NCBI RefSeq assembly: GCF_049366555.1 | Contig: NZ_JBMMGT010000033.1 | Span: forward strand, 1 to 20,806 | DNA from: Avibacterium volantium_A | Lineage (GTDB): Bacteria > Pseudomonadota > Gammaproteobacteria > Enterobacterales > Pasteurellaceae | Direction of reading: 5' to 3' | Length of the DNA: 20,806 nucleotides | Shown: positions 11,188 to 19,888 of the stretch, piece by piece | Layout of the letters: every line of letters begins with the position of its first letter | Numbering within the stretch: position 1 is the first letter of the stretch | Made by a program: the position numbers and the translations under genes | Notes under the pieces: model-generated | Databases searched by the model: none | What the model was told of the DNA's origin: nothing | The model's input: the letters and a program-made list of their open reading frames with translations, nothing else

Positions 11188-12984
11188 TTATTTATACATT
11201 TTTTCAATTTGCGCTTTATAACGTTCTAAAATCACTTTGCGGCGTAGTTTTAAGGTTGGAGTAATTTCGTTCATTGCGGTGGTGAAAGCCTGTGGTAGCA
11301 GGGTGAATTTCTTCACTTGCTCAAAGCTCGCCAGCTCTTTTTGCAATTCATTTAAGCGTTTTTCAAACAGCTGAATAATTTCGGAATGTTTGATCAATTC
11401 CATACGATCTTGATATTTGATATTGAGCTTTTTCGCATATTCTTCTAAAGAAGCAAAACAAGGCACGATCAAGGCGGAAACATATTTTTTCGCATCAGCG
11501 ATCACGGCAATTTGCTCAATAAATTTATCTTTGCCGATTTTGCCTTCAATGTGCTGTGGCGCAATATATTTGCCGTTTGAGGTTTTCATTAGCTCTTTGA
11601 TGCGATCGGTGATGTAAAGATGGCCTTGTTCATCTAATTGACCGGCATCACCAGTTTTTAAGAAACCATCAGCAGTAAAAGCGGCGGCCGTTTCTTCTGG
11701 TTTTTTGTAATAACCACGCATTACCATTTCGCCACGCACTAAGATTTCGTCATTTTCGCCAATTTTTACTTCCGCACCCGGCATTAGCTTGCCGATAGAA
11801 TTTGGCTCGAAATGATCATCTTCCCAGCACGAAACGGTGGCGGTAGTTTCCGTCATACCATAACCTAGCTTAATATTAATGCCAATGCTGTGAAAAAATA
11901 GCCCAATGGTAGGTTCTAATTTTGCCCCGCCGCACGGCATCATACGAATACGTCCACCGAGTAGGTTGCGTAATTTGCTCAGCACCAATTTATCCGCTAA
12001 GAAAAATTGCTGTTTAAGCCAAAATGGAATGGGTTGTTTTTGGCTTTTACGATCAAAATAACGATGTCCCACGTTCATTGCCCAGTTAAATAAGGCGCGG
12101 CGAATCTTTGGCGCTTGCTGCACTTTATCGTGGATCGCGGTGTAAATTTTTTCGTAAAAACGTGGTACGGCGCACATTAATGTTGGACGGATTTCACTTA
12201 ACGCCGCGCGCACTTGGTCGGTGTTTTCAATATAACAATTCACCGCGCCACGATGTAGCACATAGGCCACCCACGCACGTTCAAAAATATGGGAGAACGG
12301 CAGAAAAGAAAGAGAAATGTCCTGTTCTGTAATCGGCTTCAATGCTTGATCGTGGGCTTTTAGCTGATGAGCAAGGTTGGCATAATCCAACATTACGCCT
12401 TTTGGCTTGCCTGTGGTGCCAGAAGTATAAATCAGGGTAAATAGATCATTCAGTTGTTTTTCATCAAGACGCTGTTGTAATTCTGCGGGATTGGTGTGCG
12501 AGCCTGTTGCGATAAAGTCTGCCCAATGGCAAGCCTGTGGGTGATCGTGTAGCCGAATGCTGTCTTTCATCGCGACAATATGTTGTAACTGCGGGCAATC
12601 TGCAACGATTTGTAGTGCTTGATCATACTGTTCTTGATCGCCAACAAACAGAATTTTAATATCGGCATCATTAATGATAAATGCTGCTTGTTGCGCGGTG
12701 TTCGTGGCGTAAATAGGCACGGTAATCGCGCGAATTTGCAAAGTGGCAATATCAGCGACTGTCCAGCGCGGCATATTGTGTGCAAAAATACCAATTTTAT
12801 CTTGTACATCAATATGATGGGCAAGCAACGCAAGAGAAAGGGCGTTCACTTGCTGCTGAAAGTCAGCCCAAGAAATATCGTGCCATTGTTGATTTTCAAA
12901 ATAACGAAGTGCGGTGTTATTTTTTAATGTTTTTGCCTGCTGTTGAAAGCGGCTAACAAAATGAAAATCAAGGGTATTTGTCAT
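11188..12984 (-). CDS. Long-chain-fatty-acid--CoA ligase (AMP-forming, FadD-like)
   Basis: This 598-residue member of the adenylate-forming superfamily activates fatty acids to acyl-AMP and then acyl-CoA. Seen motifs: P-loop YTSGTTGKPKG (186-196), fatty-acid/AMP motif GYGMTET (374-380), TGD (444-446) with hinge ITDRIKELMKTSNGKYI (458-474), and a C-terminal PTLKLRRK (576-583) with the likely adenylation lysine K579. The hinge form KELMKTSNGKYI is typical of the FadD15-like long-chain subgroup rather than E. coli FadD. AGGAAAAAG precedes the start codon. It lies downstream of gapA on the same strand, but the gapA terminator and a 311-bp gap make a separate promoter likely. In H. influenzae I recall the equivalent pair beside each other. 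The likely role is incorporation of exogenous fatty acids. Confidence 0.9.
   Translation of the reverse strand: MTNTLDFHFVSRFQQQAKTLKNNTALRYFENQQWHDISWADFQQQVNALSLALLAHHIDVQDKIGIFAHNMPRWTVADIATLQIRAITVPIYATNTAQQAAFIINDADIKILFVGDQEQYDQALQIVADCPQLQHIVAMKDSIRLHDHPQACHWADFIATGSHTNPAELQQRLDEKQLNDLFTLIYTSGTTGKPKGVMLDYANLAHQLKAHDQALKPITEQDISLSFLPFSHIFERAWVAYVLHRGAVNCYIENTDQVRAALSEIRPTLMCAVPRFYEKIYTAIHDKVQQAPKIRRALFNWAMNVGHRYFDRKSQKQPIPFWLKQQFFLADKLVLSKLRNLLGGRIRMMPCGGAKLEPTIGLFFHSIGINIKLGYGMTETTATVSCWEDDHFEPNSIGKLMPGAEVKIGENDEILVRGEMVMRGYYKKPEETAAAFTADGFLKTGDAGQLDEQGHLYITDRIKELMKTSNGKYIAPQHIEGKIGKDKFIEQIAVIADAKKYVSALIVPCFASLEEYAKKLNIKYQDRMELIKHSEIIQLFEKRLNELQKELASFEQVKKFTLLPQAFTTAMNEITPTLKLRRKVILERYKAQIEKMYK
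12907..12915 (+). other. Hin-type uptake signal in the acyl-CoA ligase gene
   Basis: Exact AAGTGCGGT near the 5' end of the minus-strand gene. Confidence 0.9.
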
Positions 12985-13254
12985 TCTTCTTTTTCCTATT
13001 TAACAAATCGTTTTTAACAAATAGCTGAGTTTTAGCGTACAGCTGTAAGGCTAAATATAATCGTTAATCAAAGAAAAAGCGAGAAAAATCCGTTTAAAAC
13101 TACGGATAACCAGTGATTTTGTGAGCAATATAATAGTTTTAGCAAGCGAACAGCTGTTCATTTTTATCTAGAAAAGACAGGATATTCTTAGCGAAAAGCA
13201 GACAGGGAAATTAGAGATAATCAATCACAGCAATAAAAATGTGGCGAAAAAAAA
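12985..13254. promoter_or_regulatory. Upstream region of the acyl-CoA ligase gene
   Basis: No gene is visible here. Two palindromes share the core ACAGCTGT: TACAGCTGTA (13038-13047) and GAACAGCTGTTC (13148-13159), centres 111 bp apart. They may be paired operator sites of an unknown regulator. I could not assign a clear promoter. Confidence 0.35.
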
Positions 13255-13273
13255 CCGCACTTTAAAAGTGCGG
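13254..13273 (-). terminator. Uptake-signal terminator of gapA
   Basis: CCGCACTTT (13255-13263) / AAAGTGCGG (13265-13273), perfect 9-bp palindrome. Read on the minus strand it is followed by a run of eight Ts. An exact ACCGCACTT spans 13254-13262. Confidence 0.9.
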
Positions 13274-13295
13274 CTTAATTTTGAAGGTTTTTTAA

Positions 13296-14300
13296 TTAGC
13301 CTTTGTAGTTGTGAATGTGAGCTACTAAGTCTAATACTTTGTTTGAATAACCTGTTTCGTTATCGTACCAAGAGACTAATTTAACGAAAGTATCAGTTAA
13401 TGCGATACCCGCTTCTGCATCGAATACAGAAGTTAATGCGCAGCCGTTGAAGTCTGTTGATACTACTGCATCTTCAGTGTAGCCTAAAACGCCTTTCAAT
13501 TCGTTTTCAGAAGCACGTTTGATTTCTGCACAGATTTCAGCGTAAGTTGCTGGTTTTTCAAGGTTTACAGTTAAATCAACTACAGACACGTTTGGTGTAG
13601 GAACACGGAACGCCATACCAGTTAATTTACCATTTAATTCAGGAATTACTTTACCTACTGCTTTCGCTGCACCTGTTGAAGATGGAATGATGTTTTGAGA
13701 AGCACCACGACCACCACGCCAGTCTTTCGCTGAAGGACCATCAACTGTTTTTTGAGTTGCAGTTGTTGCGTGAACAGTTGTCATTAAACCGTCTTTGATA
13801 CCCCATTTGTCGTTAATTACTTTCGCTAATGGTGCTAAACAGTTTGTTGTACAAGATGCGTTTGAAACGATGTCTTGACCAGCATAAGTATCAAAGTTTA
13901 CGCCGTTTACAAACATTGGAGTAGCATCTTTAGAAGGACCAGTTAAAACAACTTTTTTCGCGCCTGCTTCAATGTGTTTGCGAGCAGTTTCATCTGTTAA
14001 GAAGATACCTGTTGCTTCAACTGCGATATCAACACCGATTTCGTTCCATTTAAGGTTTGCAGGATCACGCTCAGAAGTTACACGGATTGTTTTACCGTTT
14101 ACCACTAAATGACCGTCTTTCACTTCAACAGTACCATCGAAACGACCGTGAGTTGAATCATATTTCAACATATAAGCCATATATTCAACGTCAATTAAGT
14201 CGTTGATGCCAACAACTTCGATGTCATCGCGTTGTTGTGCTGCACGGAATACGATACGACCGATACGGCCGAAACCATTGATACCAATTTTAATAGCCAT
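13296..14300 (-). CDS. gapA: Glyceraldehyde-3-phosphate dehydrogenase (phosphorylating)
   Basis: The 334-residue enzyme oxidises glyceraldehyde 3-phosphate to 1,3-bisphosphoglycerate with NAD in glycolysis. The NAD fold opens with GINGFGRIGR (6-15). The catalytic cysteine C150 is in SNASCTTN, the base H177 in TTVHATT, and the phosphate-binding loops are at STGAAK and FRVPTPNVSV. N33/D34 after the second strand fit NAD. Length and motifs are standard. Codon usage is strongly biased, as expected for a highly expressed gene. A good promoter, a CRP/FNR-like site and AGGTG (14308-14312, minus) precede it; a uptake-signal terminator follows. Confidence 0.98.
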   Translation of the reverse strand: MAIKIGINGFGRIGRIVFRAAQQRDDIEVVGINDLIDVEYMAYMLKYDSTHGRFDGTVEVKDGHLVVNGKTIRVTSERDPANLKWNEIGVDIAVEATGIFLTDETARKHIEAGAKKVVLTGPSKDATPMFVNGVNFDTYAGQDIVSNASCTTNCLAPLAKVINDKWGIKDGLMTTVHATTATQKTVDGPSAKDWRGGRGASQNIIPSSTGAAKAVGKVIPELNGKLTGMAFRVPTPNVSVVDLTVNLEKPATYAEICAEIKRASENELKGVLGYTEDAVVSTDFNGCALTSVFDAEAGIALTDTFVKLVSWYDNETGYSNKVLDLVAHIHNYKG

Positions 14301-14377
14301 AAGTTTTTCACCTATAATTTAAGTTAAACAAAAGGGTTACGGTGCATAGAAAGCATTCTATTTTCCGTTCGCGGTGG

Positions 14378-14406
14378 ATTATAGCACGCTTTTTAGGTAG
14401 GGTGAA
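14378..14406 (-). promoter_or_regulatory. gapA promoter
   Basis: Minus-strand -10 TATAAT (14378-14383), 17-bp spacer, -35 TTCACC (14401-14406). The start of transcription would be near 14371, leaving a leader of about 70 bases. Confidence 0.7.
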
Positions 14407-14435
14407 ACTAACTCGCAAGAAAACCGTAAAACATT

Positions 14436-14451
14436 TGTGATCTACATCAAA
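14436..14451. promoter_or_regulatory. CRP-like (possibly FNR-like) site upstream of gapA
   Basis: TGTGATCTACATCAAA fits TGTGA-N6-TCACA with one change and also GTGAT-N4-ATCAA, one base from an FNR box. Its centre is about 72 bp above the predicted gapA start, a usual class I CRP distance. Confidence 0.5.
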
Positions 14452-14508
14452 ACTTTGCGGATCAGCCAGTTAGCTTGTTTTTATTTTGTAAAAATTAAGT
14501 AAAAAAAC

Positions 14509-14517
14509 ACCGCACTT
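14509..14517 (-). other. Hin-type uptake signal in the gapA-gmk spacer
   Basis: Exact ACCGCACTT. Confidence 0.9.
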
Positions 14518-14581
14518 CTAATGATTTTTTTCCGATTTATCGGCATAATGAACGAAATTTGATGAAAATTAAGGATAAACA

Positions 14582-15208
14582 ATGAGCCAAGGTAACCTTT
14601 ATATTATTTCAGCCCCAAGCGGCGCGGGGAAATCGTCTTTAATCGCCGCCTTATTGGCGAAAGACAATGGGCGTGAAATGATGGTTTCTGTTTCCCATAC
14701 CACGCGTGCACCTCGCCCCGGTGAAGTGGACGGCGTGCATTATCATTTTGTCAGTAAAGAAGAATTTGAACGTCTAATCGAACAAGATTTGTTCTTGGAA
14801 TATGCCAAAGTGTTTGGCGGCAATTATTATGGTACATCCTTGCCGACCATTGAAAAAAGTTTGGTGCAAGGCATTGATGTTTTTTTAGATATTGATTGGC
14901 AAGGGGCGCAACAAATTCGCGCTAAATTGCCACAAGTTAAAAGTATTTTTATTTTGCCCCCTTCAGTTGAAGAATTGGAACGTCGTTTAATTGGACGTGG
15001 GCAGGATAGCGCAGAAGTCATTGCTGATCGTATGGCAAAAGCCACCAGTGAAATGTCCCACTATGACGAATATGATTATGTGATTATTAATGATAATTTC
15101 GAGCAAGCGGTAGCGGATTTACAACATATTTTGCGTGCGGAATGCTTAACGAAAAGCTATCAACAAGCGCAAAATATCGCTTTAATTCATCAATTACTGG
15201 CAAAATAA
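14582..15208 (+). CDS. gmk: Guanylate kinase
   Basis: The 208-residue kinase converts GMP and ATP to GDP and ADP. The P-loop SGAGKSS (13-19), the GMP-binding segment SVSHTTRAPRPGEVDGVHYHF (36-56), and DIDWQGA mark the family; size is normal (about 207). AAGGA at 14571-14575 supports the ATG. It heads the plus-strand set gmk-rpoZ-spoT-recG-murI, linking guanine nucleotide supply to (p)ppGpp metabolism. It is divergent from gapA across 281 bp. Confidence 0.97.
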   Translation: MSQGNLYIISAPSGAGKSSLIAALLAKDNGREMMVSVSHTTRAPRPGEVDGVHYHFVSKEEFERLIEQDLFLEYAKVFGGNYYGTSLPTIEKSLVQGIDVFLDIDWQGAQQIRAKLPQVKSIFILPPSVEELERRLIGRGQDSAEVIADRMAKATSEMSHYDEYDYVIINDNFEQAVADLQHILRAECLTKSYQQAQNIALIHQLLAK

Positions 15209-15274
15209 TTGACATTTTAGTATCATTATATCCCTTTTATTTATTGAAGAATTTTAACTGATTGGAGTAAATTT

Positions 15275-15541
15275 ATGGCTCGTGTAACAGTGCAAGATGC
15301 GGTAGAGCAAATTGGTAACCGTTTTGATTTAATTTTAACCGCAGCACGCCGTGCAAGAGAGTTACAATTACATTTGCGTGAACCTCTAGTTCCAGAAGAT
15401 AATGATAAGCCAACGGTAATCGCTTTGCGTGAAATTGAAAAAGGCTTGATTAACAACGAAATTATGAATGCGCACGAGCGCCAAGATGCTTTAGAGCAAG
15501 AAGCAACAGAGCATCACGCAGTGTCTTTATTATCTTCATAA
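15275..15541 (+). CDS. rpoZ: DNA-directed RNA polymerase omega subunit
   Basis: The 88-residue omega subunit begins MARVTVQDAVEQIGNRFDLILTAARRAR, containing the conserved helices that wrap the C-terminus of beta-prime, and includes KPTVIALREIEKGLI in the usual place. In proteobacteria it also helps form the (p)ppGpp site on RNA polymerase. GGAG at 15265-15268 supports the start. It follows gmk by 66 bp and precedes spoT by 75 bp, the common gammaproteobacterial order. Confidence 0.97.
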   Translation: MARVTVQDAVEQIGNRFDLILTAARRARELQLHLREPLVPEDNDKPTVIALREIEKGLINNEIMNAHERQDALEQEATEHHAVSLLSS

Positions 15542-15548
15542 GCGATAA

Positions 15549-15557
15549 AAGTGCGGT
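15549..15557 (+). other. Hin-type uptake signal between rpoZ and spoT
   Basis: Exact AAGTGCGGT followed by T-rich sequence, without an inverted partner. Confidence 0.9.
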
Positions 15558-15616
15558 TGTTTTTTGTTCCATTTTTATCATTGGCAATAAAATTTGAATA
15601 AAAAGTTAGGTGTCCT

Positions 15617-17740
15617 TTGTACTTATTTGAACGTTTAGAGCATATTATCCGAGGCTATTTACCGCCTGAACAAATTGAATTAGTAAGACGTGCATACGTT
15701 ATCGCACGAGATGCACACGAAGGACAATCTCGCTCCAGCGGCGAGCCGTACATTACTCACCCTGTTGCGGTGGCATCAATTATTGCAGAAATGCGTTTAG
15801 ATCACGAAGCCGTGATGGGCGCATTGTTGCACGATGTGATTGAAGACACTCCTTACACTGAAGAACAGCTCAAAGAAGAATTTGGTGCGAGTGTTGCTGA
15901 AATTGTTGAAGGCGTATCTAAGTTAGATAAGCTCAAATTCCGCACCCGCCAAGAAGCCCAAGTGGAAAATTTCCGCAAAATGATTTTGGCGATGACCAAA
16001 GACATTCGTGTTGTTCTGATTAAACTGGCTGACCGCACCCACAATATGCGTACTCTTGGCGCATTACGCCCTGACAAACGGCGTAGAATTGCGAAAGAAA
16101 CTTTGGAAATTTACGCCCCACTTGCCCATCGTTTAGGGATCGAACATATTAAAAATGAGCTAGAAGATCTCGGCTTTGAAGCAATGCACCCGCAACGTTA
16201 TGCCGTCTTACAAAAAGTTATTCAAATTGCGCGTGGTAACCGCAAAGATATGATCGAACGGATTTCTGATGAAATCAAAGGACGTTTAGCAGATGTGGGC
16301 ATTGAAGCGCGCGTATTTGGGCGAGAAAAACATCTTTATGCCATTTATCAAAAAATGCGCTTAAAAGATCAGCAATTTCATTCCATTATGGATATTTATG
16401 CGTTCCGTGCGGTGGTGAAAGATGTGGATACTTGCTACCGTGTATTAGGGCAAATGCACGGTTTGTATAAGCCACGTCCGGGGCGTGTGAAAGATTATAT
16501 TGCCGTGCCGAAAGCCAATGGTTATCAATCCCTGCATACTTCGATGATTGGCCCACACGGCGTGCCAGTGGAAGTGCAAATCCGCACGGAAGAAATGGAT
16601 CAAATGGCAGAAATGGGGGTTGCGGCACATTGGGCATATAAGCAAGGCGGCAAAAATGACAGCACTACCGCACAAATTCGTGCTCAGCGTTGGCTACAAA
16701 GCTTGATTGAGCTTCAACAAAGTGCGGGTAATTCTTTTGAATTTATTGAAAGTGTCAAATCAGAATTTTTCCCGAAAGAGATTTATGTGTTTACCCCGAA
16801 AGGGCGTATTGTGGAATTGCCAGTGGGCGCAACCCCAGTAGATTTCGCTTATGCGGTGCATTCTGGCATTGGCAATGCCTGTATCGCAGCCAATGTGGAT
16901 CGCAAACCTTATCCCCTTTCTCAATCATTGCAATCAGGGCAAACCATTGAAATTATCACCGCACCGACAGCACAACCTGATGTGGGCTGGCTGAATTTTG
17001 TGGTAACCGCAAAAGCCCGTTCTAATATTCGCCACGCCTTGAAAAATCTGCGTTCAGATACGGCGATCGTTCTTGGTAAACGCCAACTTACTAATGCGTT
17101 GCTGCCACATAAATTAGAACAAATCCCAGAGCAACGAATTGATGAATTATTAAGCGATCTAAAACTTAATCGTTTTGAAGATTTATTGGCGGAAATTGGT
17201 TTAGGTAACCAAATGAGTGCCGTGATTGCTTATCGTTTATTAGGCGAAAGCATTGAAATTGATACAGACGGCGATCTCAGCAACAATAAAAATATTTTTG
17301 TCATTAACGGCAATGAAAGCCTGCTTACCACCTTTGCGCAATGTTGCCACCCAATTCCGGGTGATCCGATTGTGGCATACGCAAGCCCAGGGAAAGGCCT
17401 AGTGGTGCATCACGAAGCTTGTGCAAATTTGCGTAATCGAAAAGAAAATCCAGAGCATTTCACCCCAGTTACTTGGGAGAAAAGCGATAACAAAGTGGAA
17501 TTTGAAACCGAATTACGCATTGAAATGATTAATCAGCAAGGGGCGCTGCCGAATTTAACCTCTAATATTTCCGCGATGGATAGCAATATTCACAGCATTT
17601 GGACGGAAGAGCAAGACGGCCGTTTATATCAAATCGTGGTGTTATTGACGGCAAAAGATACCCATCATTTAAGTCAAATTATGCGCAAAATCAAAACCTT
17701 ACCCGGTTTTGTCAGCATTGAACGTAATATAAATCGCTAA
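15617..17740 (+). CDS. spoT: Bifunctional (p)ppGpp synthetase/hydrolase
   Basis: The 707-residue protein makes and degrades the stringent-response alarmone. The hydrolase HD domain has H48, H72-D73 and E76-D77. The synthetase domain keeps REKHLYAIYQKM with the RLKD motif (248-251, the RxKD form of bifunctional enzymes), D259 in SIMDIYAFR and E319 in VEVQIRT; these equal the residues I recall as essential in E. coli SpoT, so both activities are probably intact. TGS (about 388-448) and a C-terminal ACT domain (about 630-705) complete the standard layout. The start is TTG, chosen because the product then begins MYLFE as in other SpoT proteins and AGGTG lies at 15608-15612. Its TAA stop overlaps the recG ATG by one base, implying translational coupling. 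Confidence 0.97.
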   Translation: MYLFERLEHIIRGYLPPEQIELVRRAYVIARDAHEGQSRSSGEPYITHPVAVASIIAEMRLDHEAVMGALLHDVIEDTPYTEEQLKEEFGASVAEIVEGVSKLDKLKFRTRQEAQVENFRKMILAMTKDIRVVLIKLADRTHNMRTLGALRPDKRRRIAKETLEIYAPLAHRLGIEHIKNELEDLGFEAMHPQRYAVLQKVIQIARGNRKDMIERISDEIKGRLADVGIEARVFGREKHLYAIYQKMRLKDQQFHSIMDIYAFRAVVKDVDTCYRVLGQMHGLYKPRPGRVKDYIAVPKANGYQSLHTSMIGPHGVPVEVQIRTEEMDQMAEMGVAAHWAYKQGGKNDSTTAQIRAQRWLQSLIELQQSAGNSFEFIESVKSEFFPKEIYVFTPKGRIVELPVGATPVDFAYAVHSGIGNACIAANVDRKPYPLSQSLQSGQTIEIITAPTAQPDVGWLNFVVTAKARSNIRHALKNLRSDTAIVLGKRQLTNALLPHKLEQIPEQRIDELLSDLKLNRFEDLLAEIGLGNQMSAVIAYRLLGESIEIDTDGDLSNNKNIFVINGNESLLTTFAQCCHPIPGDPIVAYASPGKGLVVHHEACANLRNRKENPEHFTPVTWEKSDNKVEFETELRIEMINQQGALPNLTSNISAMDSNIHSIWTEEQDGRLYQIVVLLTAKDTHHLSQIMRKIKTLPGFVSIERNINR

Positions 17741-19821
17741 TGGCTACGGAAATTCTTGGTGCAGTTCCGCTGACCACACTTTCTGGTGTAGGCGCAGCGG
17801 TTTCGGCAAAACTGAGCCGAATTGGCATTAATAATCTGCAAGATTTGCTTTTTCATCTGCCTAGCCGTTATGAAGACCGTACAAGAATTACGCCCATAAT
17901 CGATCTTCGCCCTGAACAATATGCCACAATTAGCGCCACGGTTCAGCTTTGCGAAGTGCAATTTGGACGCCGCCCGATTTTAACGGTCGTGGTGTCTGAT
18001 GGCACATCGAAGCTGACTTTACGTTTTTTCAATTTCAATGCCGCAATGCGAAACAGCTTTCAAGTGGGAACGAAAGTGAAAGCCTTTGGCGAAATCAAAC
18101 GAGGTCGCTTTATGGCAGAAATTCATCACCCCGAATATCAAATTATTCGTGATGATGCCCCTTTGGTAATGGCTGAAACCCTGACGCCAATTTATCCCAC
18201 CACAGAAGGATTAAAGCAAAATTCTTTACGCAAATTAACGGATCAAGCGCTGGCTTTGCTTGATAAAATCCAGCTGCCCGAAATTTTGCCTGATGAATTT
18301 AATCCTTATCCATACAGTTTGAAAGAGGCGATCCGTTTTTTACATCGTCCACCGCCAGATGTGTCGCTGGAAATGCTGGAAAAAGGACAGCACCCTGCGC
18401 AAGTGCGGTTAATTTTTGAAGAATTATTAGCACATAATTTGGCAATGCAAAAAGTGCGGTCAAATATTCAGCAGTTTTTTGCACTGCCCTTGCAATATCA
18501 AACGGATCTCAAATCACGCTTTTTACAGCGTTTACCCTTCACCCCCACCAATGCACAACGCCGAGTGGTGCAGGATATTGAGCAAGATCTGCAAAAGCCT
18601 TATCCAATGATGCGATTAGTGCAGGGCGATGTGGGATCGGGGAAAACCTTGGTCGCGGCATTAGCTGCACTGGTGGCAATTGACAATCAAAAGCAAGTGG
18701 CACTTATGGCGCCGACAGAAATTTTGGCGGAACAGCATTTTGCTAATTTCCAAAATTGGTTTGAGCCTTTAGGCATCAAAGTGGGTTGGCTAGCAGGAAA
18801 AGTCAAAGGCAAGGCTCGACAAGCTGTGCTAGAGCAGATGAAAGCAGGCGAAGTGCAGATGATTGTGGGAACGCATGCCTTATTTCAACAGGACGTAGAA
18901 TTTAATGATCTCGCCTTAGTGATTATTGATGAACAGCACCGATTTGGCGTACATCAGCGGCTAATGTTGCGGGAAAAAGGCGGAAAATCAGGCAATTACC
19001 CTCATCAATTAATTATGACCGCCACCCCTATTCCGCGTACCTTAGCAATGACGGTGTATGCGGATTTAGATACATCAGTTATTGATGAATTACCTCCAGG
19101 ACGAACGCCGATCACCACTATTGCCATTTCAGAAGAGCGCCGCGCAGAAATTGTCGCGCGTGTGTATCAGGCTTGCGTGAATGAAAAGCGTCAGGCCTAT
19201 TGGGTTTGCACGCTCATTGATGAAAGTGAAGTGCTGGAAGCGCAAGCAGCGGAAGCCATTTGGGAAGATTTAACCAAAGCGCTGCCAAATTTACGCATCG
19301 GTTTAGTTCACGGGCGAATGAAACCCACTGAAAAACAAGAGATTATGGCAAGTTTCAAAGCAGCCGAGTTAGATGTATTGGTGGCAACCACCGTGATTGA
19401 AGTGGGTGTAGATGTGCCTAATGCCAGCTTGATGATTATTGAAAATGCCGAACGCCTTGGGCTATCTCAACTTCACCAGTTGCGTGGTCGAGTTGGGCGC
19501 GGAAGTACGGCATCTTTCTGTGTTTTAATGTATAAGCCTCCGCTTGGTAAGGTGTCGAAAAAACGCTTACAAGTATTGCGTGAAAGCCAAGACGGCTTCT
19601 ATATTTCGGAAAAAGATCTGGAAATTCGTGGGCCGGGGGAAGTGTTAGGCACAAAACAAACCGGCGTGGCGGAATTTAAAGTGGCGAATTTAATGCGTGA
19701 TCGAAAAATGATCCCAACTGTACAGCATTATGCCAGAGCAATGATCAGCAAATATCCACAACTTTCTGAGACTTTGATTCAGCGTTGGCTTGATGAGAAA
19801 ACCATTTATTCCAATGCGTAA
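17740..19821 (+). CDS. recG: ATP-dependent DNA helicase RecG
   Basis: The 693-residue helicase remodels stalled forks and branch-migrates Holliday junctions. The N-terminal wedge/OB domain includes YATISATVQLCEVQFGRRPILTVVVSDGTSKLTLRFFN (61-98). Helicase motifs follow: Walker A GDVGSGKT (296-303), MAPTEILAEQH (323-333), VGTHALFQ (377-384), DEQHRFG (397-403), TATPIPRT, TTVIEVGVDVPNA and QLRGRVGRG. Length equals that of E. coli RecG (693). The start ATG shares its A with the spoT stop codon. Two Hin-type uptake signals lie 51 bp apart within it. Confidence 0.98.
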   Translation: MATEILGAVPLTTLSGVGAAVSAKLSRIGINNLQDLLFHLPSRYEDRTRITPIIDLRPEQYATISATVQLCEVQFGRRPILTVVVSDGTSKLTLRFFNFNAAMRNSFQVGTKVKAFGEIKRGRFMAEIHHPEYQIIRDDAPLVMAETLTPIYPTTEGLKQNSLRKLTDQALALLDKIQLPEILPDEFNPYPYSLKEAIRFLHRPPPDVSLEMLEKGQHPAQVRLIFEELLAHNLAMQKVRSNIQQFFALPLQYQTDLKSRFLQRLPFTPTNAQRRVVQDIEQDLQKPYPMMRLVQGDVGSGKTLVAALAALVAIDNQKQVALMAPTEILAEQHFANFQNWFEPLGIKVGWLAGKVKGKARQAVLEQMKAGEVQMIVGTHALFQQDVEFNDLALVIIDEQHRFGVHQRLMLREKGGKSGNYPHQLIMTATPIPRTLAMTVYADLDTSVIDELPPGRTPITTIAISEERRAEIVARVYQACVNEKRQAYWVCTLIDESEVLEAQAAEAIWEDLTKALPNLRIGLVHGRMKPTEKQEIMASFKAAELDVLVATTVIEVGVDVPNASLMIIENAERLGLSQLHQLRGRVGRGSTASFCVLMYKPPLGKVSKKRLQVLRESQDGFYISEKDLEIRGPGEVLGTKQTGVAEFKVANLMRDRKMIPTVQHYARAMISKYPQLSETLIQRWLDEKTIYSNA
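18401..18460 (+). other. Two Hin-type uptake signals within recG
   Basis: AAGTGCGGT at 18401-18409 and again at 18452-18460, same orientation, different codon frames. Confidence 0.9.
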
Positions 19822-19829
19822 ACTTTACC

Positions 19830-19866
19830 TTGAGATGTGCTGAACGAAGGTATAAGATCATCTCAA
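19830..19866 (+). other. Inverted repeat in the recG-murI gap
   Basis: TTGAGATG (19830-19837) / CATCTCAA (19859-19866), perfect 8-bp arms with a 21-nt loop containing TATAAG (19851-19856). Could be a weak attenuator or an operator over a murI promoter. No T tract follows. Confidence 0.35.
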
Positions 19867-19888
19867 TATCAATGAATTTCCTACAAAA

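Noticed and set aside
15209..15214. Perfect -35 TTGACA after gmk as an rpoZ promoter
   Set aside because: No acceptable -10 at 15-19 bp spacing, so I did not call a promoter.
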